Shown: positions 11,223 to 20,714 of the stretch, in pieces | Position numbering within the stretch: the first letter of the stretch is position 1 | Layout of the letters: the number at the start of each line of letters is the position of its first letter | NCBI GenBank assembly: GCA_964017195.1 | Contig: OZ024895.1 | Coordinates: 21,771,233 to 21,835,232 of the forward strand | DNA from: Siderastrea radians | Taxonomy: Eukaryota; Cnidaria; Anthozoa; Scleractinia; Rhizangiidae | Reading direction: 5' to 3' | Length of the DNA stretch: 64,000 nt | Position numbers and translations under genes: made by a program | Notes under the pieces: model-generated | Databases searched by the model: none | The model's input: only the letters and a program-made list of their open reading frames with translations | What the model was told of the DNA's origin: nothing

Positions 11223-12140
11223 CTGGAAAAAAGGGAAAACTCATATACCCCAAGCAAGAGAGGATGAAGGAAGAGAGCGAATCCCCCATACATGGGCCGG
11301 CCTCATCCGATGAAAATTATTTGAAATCTATTTTTGGTTCTGTGTCATACTGCTTGGTTATTTAAAGGACGATACCTCATTGGTCAGTTACAATGACATC
11401 ATGTAATTTCAGATTGTTGACATGGAAACAACAGATTAAAATAACCTTCGCAGCATGGGTGCGAACTAATAATAAATTTCAAATAATTATCATGCGGCAT
11501 AGGGATTCACTGTCTTATTTCATCCTCTCTTGCTCCAAGTCACTCAGTAAGTAAACAGACGTCTTAGATTTAGTTATCAAGTGCATGAAAAATAAATAGT
11601 AGACTTTCACGATGTAACGCCGGCCTCACTTTTATCTTGTGATTGTCGATATTTCCAAGAGAGGAACGCCGCTGTAACATCGGGCTACGTCGTAGACAAT
11701 CTCGTACCCAGAGATTCTGGGGTAATGTATATTGTTTCCGCAGGAATCATGCGGTTAACGGTTCTTAGTTTTGTTACAGTGAAAAGCCAATCAAAAAACT
11801 CAAATTCAGTTTCCATTACCCCAGAGTCTTTCTTGGCGTCCACCCGCTGACCAAGAAGCTTGAGCACTCTGTGTACGAAAATGCGTCATAGACAGTTTGG
11901 TGCCGGTGAAATTTTGTGATCTCTATGAAGTTTGAAATGTGGCGCTTTTTAGCCTCACCAAAATCTCACCATCAGTGATGAGCCATTGTTCAGAAAGCAG
12001 TAGTGTTTGAGGGTCTTAGGGAAACAGTAGTGTTTGAGGATTTCAGTCTCAACAGCATCAACTATTCTCATGCAAAATTGAGGCTGTTTGTTAACGGACT
12101 TTGATGTTTGCGTTATATCATATTTTTGTTTGATGCCGTG
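11223..12140. repeat. Duplicated flank beyond the orphan exon (pairs with about 21011-21960)
   Basis: Corresponds to the last intron of SLC16 gene 1 in unit 2. Shared blocks are AAGTAAACAGACGTCTTAGA (11550; 21060), GAGGAACGCCGCTG (11661; 21462) and CCTCACCATCAGTGAGCC-like text (11960; 21790). Homology ends near 12130 and 21960. This sets the right edge of the duplicated unit. Confidence 0.65.
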
Positions 12141-13110
12141 ACCCAAGTTTTGAACCGGTACACCTCCGATTATGTGTTCTTTTTTTTGGCAAACCAGAAA
12201 AACTGAAAAGGTTTTGTTATATGGATGTCATTGCTTCTGGCTTCATAGCGGAGCCAGCGCGCTAGCGCGTCAGCGGAGCTCCATTGCTAAGGAAATTTGG
12301 TAATCTATGAAGCCAAAAAATTTTGGTAGTGACGTAGTAGTCACGTGACCGTCCGTCCGTACATCCGTCCGTACGTCCGTCCGTCCGCACCACAGGCCTA
12401 CCAATACACTTCCTACACTGGATATAACCCTGTGCTGAATCCCGTGTGTTTTCAGCGCGAAATCGCATGTTGACCCGCGTTGTAGCAAAACAAGCAAAGA
12501 CAACAAAAGTCAAAAACAAATTTGTTAATGGAAAAAAAAAGTTCAAAAGAACACTCAGTTGTCTTTTTGGTGGAAGGGGAAAAATTCAATCTAGGCGAAA
12601 GAAACTCGGCGATAAAGATCAGGCAAAAAGTTCAAATTTGCCTCGTCGGTTCTGTTCAAACTCGGTCGGCACACCGCTTGAGTTCGCAGCTTTTCTCAGC
12701 GGTTTCGACGCCAAATATAGCAGAGCTAGTGCTTTTTGGTTTTTTCTGTCCACAACCATGCTTTTTACGGCGTTTCGAACACATTTTGCCAGGAAAAACA
12801 CCAGCATTTTCATGCTGATAGGCAGCTTTTTACGAAGAAAGAAATAAGTATTAAAATTAAGTGCAAAACAGTGTCTAACGCCCGTGGCCTAGGGGATTAA
12901 TTACCGGCAACTCACGCCGACGAGCCGGGTTCGACGCTCAGCGAGAGCGAGAATTTTTTTCTTTTTTTTCTTTGTTTTTTTTTTTTTAATAAAACGACTT
13001 GGATGAGAGTATTTTCACAAATTAATAACTGCCAGCAAAAACAAAACAAAAGCAAAAAACAGACAAAGGGGGGGCTCCGCTTTTAGGCTTGGCTAAATCT
13101 ATATATTATG
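12141..13110. mobile_element. Composite repeat insertion with (GTCC)n core
   Basis: Contains a GTCC-rich microsatellite (12349-12386), a divergent copy of the conserved peptide trace also seen near 1778 (12619-12813, minus strand), a tRNA-like head and a terminal stretch GGGGGGGCTCCGCTTTTAGG (13068). Reading frames here encode low-complexity RTDG repeats and are not credible genes. It sits exactly where the duplicated unit 1 ends. No complete terminal repeats were defined. Confidence 0.5.
12885..12957 (+). repeat. tRNA-like SINE head or tRNA pseudogene
   Basis: TGGCCTAGGGG fits an RNA polymerase III A box (TRGYNNARNNG). About 50 bases later GGGTTCGACGCTC resembles a B box (GGTTCGANNCC), and T-rich sequence follows at 12955-12987. 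No cloverleaf with a good acceptor stem can be drawn, so I read it as a tRNA-derived SINE or a decayed tRNA rather than a functional tRNA gene. Confidence 0.45.
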
Positions 13111-14117
13111 TCCGTTCTCAAAATGTACGCTTGGATAAAAAGAAAAAACTGCGTCCAAGGTTTAATAGAGGACCTGCGACATATTTTCCCTCGACGCGTT
13201 ACTTCTAGTTGTCACAGTTTTGCCGTTTGAGTCTCAAACGAGTTTAACTAAAATGAAATCCCCTATTGTCAGGGTACCATCTGTAAAACACATCAAAGGC
13301 TTTACAGGGGACAAAATTTCTCTTTCGTGTTCAACAAAAACCAATCATGCAAAGAAATAGAGATCCAAAAACGGATTTGCTGTTTGTTACGAGAGATTTT
13401 TCATGTACAAAGTGAAATTTTTTATAGTTAGAAAATATTGCAGTATCGCTAAGCTTTGTGATCGTAAGGCAAATCATAAAGGTGTTCTAACCTGCTGCAA
13501 GTATAAAGCTTTTGGAATATGAACTTAGCTTTGGCCGGGGTTGTAAAGGTGCGGAGAGTAATATATTTAGAATTTCGTCTATAATCTTACGCAAAGGAAT
13601 CTGATTGAGTTGTCCAAATACTATTGTCTGTAGCTCGTTTATGACAATAAGCCTTTCAGTAACGGTTCCGAGTTCTGCCTGTTACTGAATGAGTCAAGAC
13701 CAGTAATAAAACGACATGTTCCTGAATTATATATATGCAGTGCTGATCCACTTGTTGTAAAGACCCTGGTTAGTAGTAGGGCATCCCTCACTCATCCATT
13801 GAGCTTAATCCCCTCGTAAAAAGTCGCTGTTACATGTAGAAATTCTAGCTAATTTGCCTTAATTCGAATTAAGTTCAGTTCGGCCAACGAAAAGTTTAGC
13901 TTCTGAACCGGGCATTAGTCATCCTCTGCCCCCTAATTTCCCGCCTTTTGCTTGCATAAGCGTCAACAGCTGGTCCTCTAGTTGCGCCATTTCTCTGTGA
14001 AAACCGACATTTGCGCAAAACGGTGTCTTTTGTTTTTAAAAGTTAATATTTTAAGGTAAGCTATGTTACACGGCTTATTTCCCGTCTGTTTCTGGCCATC
14101 CAAATCCAAGATGCTTA
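13111..14117. other. Non-coding spacer between duplicated units 1 and 2
   Basis: About 1 kb of AT-rich sequence lacking a supportable exon, RNA gene or complete repeat. It separates the TE at the end of unit 1 from the beginning of unit 2 homology near 14340. Confidence 0.45.
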
Positions 14118-14459
14118 TTAACCCTTTAAGCCCTACCAGTGACGAACATGAAATTTCTCTTTACATCATCACTCTTTGTTCAAACATTCAAGTGGTGAGA
14201 ATAAAGGAAGTGATCACCAAGGATAAGATGTTTTAATATTTAGACAAATTCTCCTTACTAGTTTCATTAGAAATAACACCTTATTTAAACAATTTTTCTT
14301 TTTTGTTCTTAAAATACATAAAATAAATAAAAATGTTGCAATGTTTGTAATTTTTGATCAAAGTCACCATGGTTACATAAAATTTTCTATCTTTTCTATC
14401 TATCTAAGAAACGTATGGAGAACAGTAAGGAGTATATGTATTTTTATGTAAGGGATTAA
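14118..14459 (-). mobile_element. TTAA-flanked MITE, minus-strand orientation
   Basis: Flanked by TTAA at 14118-14121 and 14456-14459, with ends CCCTTTAAGCCC and GTAAGGGA. The interior, read on the minus strand, matches the family seen at 5480-5706 and 36945-37149 (for example CTCCTTACTGTTCTCCATAC and ACTAGTAAGGAGAATTTGTC). It has no coding capacity. Confidence 0.6.
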
Positions 14460-14980
14460 CGAGTTGTAATAGTTTCCGTGCACAGGAGTTATTATTTTAA
14501 GCAAAATCTGACCATTATTTTTTTTAAAAAATGGCATTGATTGACGCAGGTGTATTTCTTGGCTTTCAAAGCGACGGTAAAAATAGACAATAGTTAAAGG
14601 CCTTCCCAACAGATACTCCAGAGAGACGACCATTGAGTGCCCTGATCGGATAAGGACATTTAGGGGAGACTTGATTAGGGCACTAAAACAAAATTTCTAC
14701 AATTAAGCTACAACATGAACATGATAGAGTTCTCCCGGCTCATGGCAAACTGAAATTAGTTTACTTACGACTTGAACTAAGAGTTCACTGAACGTGTTTC
14801 TACTTATTAACAAGTAACGAAATAAAAATTTGAACTTAATCATGCCCCTGAATCTTAATTTTAACTTTATGATTCTTTTCTTCTCCATTTTCTGGCTGTA
14901 GAGAAACTTCACAGTCTGCAAAACATGCATTGAAATTTGTGTCTTCAAAGGTTAATTCTTTCAATTTTTCCCTTTTTATT

Positions 14981-17171
14981 TCAAGGAATGGTGGTTTCTT
15001 GCTGGACGGTCATAGCGTTTGGGACTGGGTGTACTTCCACAGTGACTTGTTGTTGTGTGTTCAAATCTCCGCAAACTACTGGATTTTCTTCTCCTGAGCT
15101 AGAGTTTGCCTCTGAAGAATCTATGTGCTGGTTCTCCATCCATGTCAGCTTAACTTTCCGCTTGCGTAGTCCACTTGATTCGCTGTCACTTCTATCATTT
15201 TTCGTTTCTTTACAGTGTCCACGCCCCCTTTGAGCAGCAATTGAGCAACAAGCCCGCTGGTCCACAGTAACGTGGGCTCTGGGTGCTAGACTGGCCTCCT
15301 CAGGCTCATTAACGATTCTGTTATTTGCTGCAGCCTGTCTTGGGATCTTACATGGAATATTCCACTGGGCCATTTGCACTTGATTGGTCTCTTGAAAGGG
15401 GCTTCTGCCACAAGGATCTTCAAGAAGCTGTTTCAGTGCCGCGCGAAACCTTCTGGTTCGGAAGCAGTAGATAATGGGGTTGATCCCGCTAGGGACGAAA
15501 ATACAGAAATGGGCTAAGAATCCCTGCCACCAGATTTTATCCGACCTAAGACGACCCCACACTCTTAAGAAGATGGGCGGAATGTAACACGCCAAGAAGG
15601 CCAGCACTGTAATAGCCACAGTTTTGGCAGCCTGGATATCCAGTTTCAGTCTTGCCTCGGCCTGGAGTTGAGGCAGGTCTAGCCGTTTTCTCTGTGAAGA
15701 GATAATTGCAATTGTCCAGTTTTGACCATAGTCTCCTACGCAGCCGTTCTACGGGTCGTCACACAACGCTCCTCTCCACCTCCTCCTTCTCCCTCCCGTT
15801 GCGTAACGATTCTAAGAACGGCTGCGTAGGAGACTAAGTTCACCAAGGCCATTGAATTAAAATTATTAAGACCTATTTTTACAGGATACAGTAGTCTCAA
15901 TCTGATGTTAAACATTCCAATGAGAAGGTAACTATTCACTGTGTATGGTTTTGTTTTCTTTACGTGAACAACTGAAAGCAAACAGTGCTTTAGTTGGATA
16001 TTGGTTTGTCACTTAGTTTTAAGGTGGGTAGACAAAGTTTCAGTAAAAACTTCGCTTATTTGCCAGTATTCAAATGGTTGTTTCATTCTTTTTAACGAAG
16101 GTTTTATGAAACAAAAAAATCATTTTCCCGAAATATGCCGCGTATAAACATTAAAAAATGCCCAAAGTTCATTGTCCCATTTCTTTTATTTTAAAAATGT
16201 TGATTCGATATTTCCTCTTTTAGGGTCTACCAACACTAAGTGCTTATCAAGTGCTTATTTGCTTATTGTATAAACATTAAAAAAATGCCCGAAAGCTCAT
16301 TGTCCCATCTTTTTTTTATTTTAAAAATGTCCTTGATTCGATATTTCCTCTTTGAGGGTATACCAAAACTAAGTGCTTATCAAAAAAAACCAGTGCAAGT
16401 TCTATGAAGAAACAAATAGATCCAGAAAATGGTTGATGTTAGAATAGGTATCGCCCTGGCAAAATTGTCAGTTTTGCACAGTACATCAATGGAAACCAAA
16501 ATTCCCAGACACAGAAAATTCAATATTTTTATTTAGCGTGCATTTGATTAAACTAAGCTCACCTGTATCTTCTTCCTTCGTGCTGAGCAAAATATCAGGA
16601 CGCCCAAAACTAACGCAGAGACGATAAACGCGCAAGAGATAGGTAGCAGTAAAGGCCTACTCTCCGTGAGATAAACTCGGCGATAAATGAGTACGAGAGC
16701 ATCTCGCAGATCGAAATCCAAGAGAGGCAAAAGAGACAACAAAACAGCGACAAGACAGGCCAGCCACTCAACAATAACTATTGCAATGGCTTTTTCTTCC
16801 GTCTTCCAGGCGAAATATCTGAGGTCGAATGTTAGCGCCAGAAACACGTTCACCAAGAGAATCAACATGGAGGTGATATTGAGCAACAGGAAAAGTCGGT
16901 AGAGAAAAGCCGAAAGAATCGCCAAAGTCTTTCCTTTGAACCAGCTCACCTCGAGGACACCATACAGCAAGTACATGGGCATGTTGATGAGCGCGTTGAG
17001 GAGATCTACCAATGCTAGGTTGGCGATCAGAATGTTGGCATAGTTGCGGAGCTTTTTGAACCGAGCGACGATACCGAGTACAAACCCATTGCTAATTACT
17101 GAGAAGACAGCCAGCGATAAGAGAAGTACAGCCATGGAAATAGTGGCGGAAAGGGGTTTTTCTAGATACAT
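14981..17171 (-). CDS. Class A (rhodopsin-like) GPCR, intact two-exon gene
   Basis: Exon 1 is 17171-16563 (203 codons, TM1-TM5, donor CAG|GTGAGC). Exon 2 is 15691-14981 (TM6-TM7 and tail, acceptor CACAG|AGA). The total is 439 aa with a phase-0 intron. The start is the ATG at 17169-17171; an in-frame TTG further upstream is not credible. Landmarks: TM1 SNGFVLG, TM2 NLALVDLL, TM4 Trp in VEWLACL, TM6 FLACYIPP (CWxP variant) and TM7 NPIIYCF. It is atypical in having an ultra-short N-terminus without N-glycosylation sites, FDLRY in place of DRY, and no conserved Cys at the top of TM3. The tail (about 150 aa) is Ser/Gln-rich. These are features of lineage-specific cnidarian receptors; the ligand cannot be inferred. 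An AATAAA hexamer directly follows the stop codon (14975-14980). Confidence 0.85.
15729..15836. mobile_element. 108-bp MITE in the GPCR intron
   Basis: TAGTCTCCTACGCAGCCG begins a 22-bp arm at 15729-15750 that is matched by its perfect reverse complement at 15815-15836. The internal spacer contains a CCTCC-rich stretch. It lies in the single intron of the intact GPCR (15692-16562). Non-autonomous and recently intact, to judge from the perfect arms. Confidence 0.75.
16143..16381. repeat. Two-copy tandem repeat, period about 126 bp
   Basis: TATAAACATTAAAAAATGCC begins a unit at 16143 that recurs at 16269 and runs through GATTCGATATTTCCTCTTT and CTAAGTGCTTATCA in both copies. It sits in the GPCR intron close to the exon 1 donor. 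No function is apparent. Confidence 0.75.
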
Positions 17172-17655
17172 GATTTTTTCCCGAAGCTCCAAAACCTTCG
17201 AGGCTCGTCTGAATTAACTTTTAATAAAAACTTAAAGTCCTTGAGTTCAAGTATACCTGCTGTTTAGCCTGTTGTCAAAAAACTCTGTTGAAGACCGTTC
17301 ATTTTCAACGATAATTCGCAAGAAGATATTTCCATCGAAAAGAATAGTCCATTAAGTTTCGTTTGTTTTGTGTCTTTTTAAATTTCTGAGGATGAATCAA
17401 TGCTCTATCGGGAAATAAATAGAAATTCTGCAAGTTTTAAATGGCTAGAATAAAGCATTTTCTGCCTATTTGTCGCGAGAGGTCGGGTTCGGAAATTAAC
17501 GGATAAAATGAACAGTGACCACCATTTCATCATTTCCTGAAAGTTTTCGTCCATCTGTTGCCCAGCAGTAAATTCCTACAATCCTTCATTTTGATTGGTT
17601 CCTGAGCGGGCATTATGTTGTTAACGTCACCCACGCTCCCAGGAAATGATCTTCG
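17172..17655. repeat. 5' flank of intact GPCR, containing block A
   Basis: Upstream region of the intact receptor, homologous to 9304-9700 and 4190-4560. Block A (about 17442-17575, starting ATGGCTAGAATAAAGCATTT) recurs essentially unchanged at 19087-19220. Receptor promoter elements may lie here, but no TATA or initiator can be assigned with confidence. Confidence 0.6.
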
Positions 17656-17664
17656 TTCTTTCGT

Positions 17665-18979
17665 CAGAAGAAGAACGAATAGTATCCCACAATCCTTTGC
17701 CTTGTGAATTTCATGAAGATGGCGAATGTCGTGTGACACATGGCGAATTTTGCCTGTTTTCGCTTTGGATCTTTTCAAAGATAAAGCGTTTCGCTGGGGA
17801 TAGCACACTTCAAAACACAAACTTACAACTTTCGTCATGAAATAGGTGTTGTTTCTTTTGAATTTAGCACATTAGAAATCGGTTTTTTAGATAATTTGAA
17901 TAACAATGTCTCACGCCATCCGTTGCCACCGCTTCAATGAGTAGCACGAAGTTAATTATAGGTCTCAATATGCTTGAGTAATTTACAAGAACAGTTAAAA
18001 TCTGAATATTTAAAAGGTATTTGGACAACTCTCTACCATAGTGACCCTTAGTGACCCGACAGTTTCAAATTTCTGAAGGTTCGAAAATGGTCCAAATCCT
18101 TGCAATTTCGAGTATCACGTTTTAACTCACATGGCGATTCCGCAATAAATATAATAGAGTAATAAGCAAGGTTAAAGGAGTTTAATTGTGCTTTTTCCTT
18201 ATTGTGCTTTCTGCGCGAGCAAGGAGTGAATTAATCGTTTTTGTTTTGTTAGATAAACTCAAAAGGAGCCTTGAAGATTACCAGTTATTAGCAGTTGCTT
18301 TCTCCTTGAGTATGGTCGACGGGGTGACAGATATCACTATTTATGTCTCTTCTTGAAATGGTCGAAGTAGTCTGACACATACTTCTATATCGCAAATCAT
18401 TTTTCCAGTTAATTGTACGTTGTCCTGTGCATTCAAAAACTACTCGAGGAAGAATTCGAGGAAGCGAGTTTAGAATACATTACTTACAATCATCAACAAC
18501 ATCCTCGTGTGTAAACACATGATAAAACTCGCAGGATCTCGTTTTTAGCAACAAATTCGAATCGATGATCGGTACATGACAATTAAAAATATACTCACGG
18601 CGATGTCGCAACTGCGATTTATTTGAATCAAGTAGGACTGCAGAAACCGACAAACTGTTCAGTTCTTCAACTGAGTGATCATCGATGTACTTCAAGAACA
18701 ATCAGACCCTTCATTTGGGAAAAATGTCGAGGAAACTCTAGCGAATTTCCTTGCAGTAAAGTGCAGCACACGTAAAACCTCTCAGGTGAACACTAAATTC
18801 TTCCATTGATAGGCAGTAGTACTAGACCAGACGCGTTATAACGAAACAGAGTATTTTGCGTTGTAACAAGTTACAACCGAAGCTCATCGACCCCTTGAGA
18901 GACTGATGACGTCACTTCAGAGTTTGATAATATAGTTGTAAGCGCAAAGGATTCTGGGATACCTTTCATTCTTCTTCTG
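17665..18979. mobile_element. 1.3-kb non-autonomous DNA transposon with 9-bp target duplication
   Basis: The element starts CAGAAGAAGAACGAATAG (17665) and ends with the imperfect reverse complement CTTTCATTCTTCTTCTG (18979). The inverted repeats extend about 37 bp (shared GTATCCCA and ATCCTTTGC). It is flanked by the exact direct repeat TTCTTTCGT at 17656-17664 and 18980-18988. The nearby re-duplicated segment at 19229-19260 keeps the unoccupied site, with TTCTTTCGT once (19238-19246). There is no transposase-like reading frame. A 9-bp duplication is typical of MULE/Mutator elements; an 8-bp hAT duplication with one chance base is the alternative. Confidence 0.85.
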
Positions 18980-18982
18980 TTC

Positions 18983-19016
18983 TTTCGTGTTGGTTTGCAT
19001 GCAAACCAACACGAAA
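18983..19016. repeat. 34-bp perfect palindrome (first copy)
   Basis: The half-site TTTCGTGTTGGTTTGCA is followed directly by its exact reverse complement. Duplicated unit 1 has only the right half (ATGCAAACCAACACGAAA, 9723-9740), so the palindrome arose in unit 2. It overlaps the right target duplication of the 1.3-kb transposon. Confidence 0.85.
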
Positions 19017-19335
19017 AAAAGTTGCGATCGAGGCCAAGGGTTTTGCATGCACGGGAAACAAAACGATCCTATCATTACGGCTATTATGGCTAGAATAAAG
19101 CATTTTCTGCCTATTTGTCGCGAGAGGTCGGGTTCGGAAATTAACGGATAAAATGAACAGTGACCACCATTTCATCATTTCCTGAAAGTTTTCGTCCATC
19201 TGTTGCCCAGCAGTAAATTCCCAGGAAATGATCTTCCTTCTTTCGTGTTGGTTTGCATGCAAACCAACACGAAAAAAAGTTGCGATCGAGGCCAAGGGTT
19301 TTGCATGCACGGGAAACAAAACGATCCTATAATTA
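19001..19335. repeat. Local re-duplication: blocks B, A', palindrome, B'
   Basis: Block B (19001-19075, GCAAACCAACACG... to the GATCCTATCATTA region) recurs as B' (19259-19335). Between them lies A' (19087-19220), an essentially identical copy of block A (17442-17575). The order is A, transposon, palindrome, B, A', palindrome, B'. Unit 1 has single copies only. The near identity of the blocks indicates recent rearrangement, probably replication-based template switching. Confidence 0.8.
19241..19274. repeat. 34-bp perfect palindrome (second copy)
   Basis: Identical to 18983-19016: TTTCGTGTTGGTTTGCA followed by its reverse complement. It sits at the junction of blocks A' and B'. Confidence 0.85.
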
Positions 19336-20714
19336 CTTAGAAAACCTTTCAATTTATTAAAAATGTGCTTCTGTTTGGCTTACTTTTCACTAAAATTATG
19401 TCATGTCGTTATTTTTAATGTTTGTGTTTCTTGCATCAGACCAGCCACAATCAGTCCTTTACGCCAACGCAGGTTTATTTCCTCGCTGCGCACGCAAAAT
19501 TTGAATCCAGTCAGCATGGTGGGTGCACGAGCTGCCCGGCATCTCAAGTTCGCTGGGCACGAGGTTTTGGGAAGTACACCACGTTCTCAAAGACAATGAG
19601 TGCTTGCCATCTACAAAAAATATCCGGAAATTTCGGTTGGAGTGTGAATAGTAAGGCTGTGTTTGTTTGCCCGACCGGAAAATTTCCAAAATAAACGGAA
19701 GGTCTTGAGAGGTAGCCCAAAATTCCCAACCGTCGGAGTATCCGAACGGAAAGTTGCAATTGCGTTTCATTTGCTTTTTTCTGCTAGTCAAACCAGTTCC
19801 AGACTCTCTGTAAATTAGAGTGAATTGCACAAATGGTAAATGCTAATCTCGAACGGAATTTCCCAATCGCGAAGTTTTGCTCACCATTTGCACAAACCGT
19901 GGACCAACCAGTTTCCCTCTGTAAATGGTAAACAACCAATGATTGTCCTCTAGGCCACCAAACTAGGCGTTTGACTAAGAAAGGGAATCATCGGAAGCAC
20001 AGCCAACCAAAAACACTGCAAATATTGTGGTCTTTGGAGTTTCTTCGGAGGCAAAAATTGTCAAATGTTAAAATAAGTAACGAAAGAAAACAAGTATGAG
20101 ATCATGAGTCGAACATTTATTGTTACAATAATAAAGTTTCGATATATAAGTTTTGGCAGTTTTCCAACTGCCAACCTGCCCACAATATCGAAACAGTAGA
20201 CTTTTTCTCTTGGTTTAACGATGTCCTCGAATGCAAAATGATAGTTTACTCGACCCACTTTCCCCAGCCATTACAATGAGCTCTCACCTCGTGCCGTCTC
20301 AGTACAGGCAAGTGAGATCGAGGTACGAGATGATGTGAGACAAAATGAACTCTGCAAGGCACAAACTGATATGTTGCCAATTTGGCCCCACTCTACCCCT
20401 GGTTAAAATAATTTCATACTTGATATTTAAAGCCTGGTCTCTTCAGCCGTGTTTTGAGTACCGTGGCACTTAAAAAGTAATCTCGATCAAATCTAGAGTT
20501 TAATAGTTTTTGGCTGAGAATATCCATAAACTCCCAATTCAATTGTATCATTCAATGGAAAAAAAAACGACCGTACAAGTACTTTGCAAACGCCAAACGT
20601 CACCTTGATACGCCGCTCTCCTTAGCAACTTTTCTGTCAAATAATTTGTAACCGCCCGGGGCGCGGACACCTGCTGGGGACTTGTAAAAATGAACCGATC
20701 TGTCTCCTTCCTCT
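19336..20714. repeat. Duplicated 3' flank of SLC16 gene 1 (unit 2)
   Basis: Aligns with 9800-10925 of unit 1 except for about 255 bp at 19450-19705 that is absent from unit 1. This interval lies directly downstream of the SLC16 gene 1 stop codon on the minus strand, so its right part should hold the 3' UTR. No polyadenylation signal can be singled out with confidence. Confidence 0.6.

Noticed and set aside
12262..12546. Frames with RTDG repeats
   Set aside because: Translation of a GTCC microsatellite inside a mobile element, not a gene.
17172..17192. Earlier GPCR start giving MELREK
   Set aside because: The first codon of that frame is TTG, not ATG. The first ATG is at 17169-17171, matching the start of copy 0.
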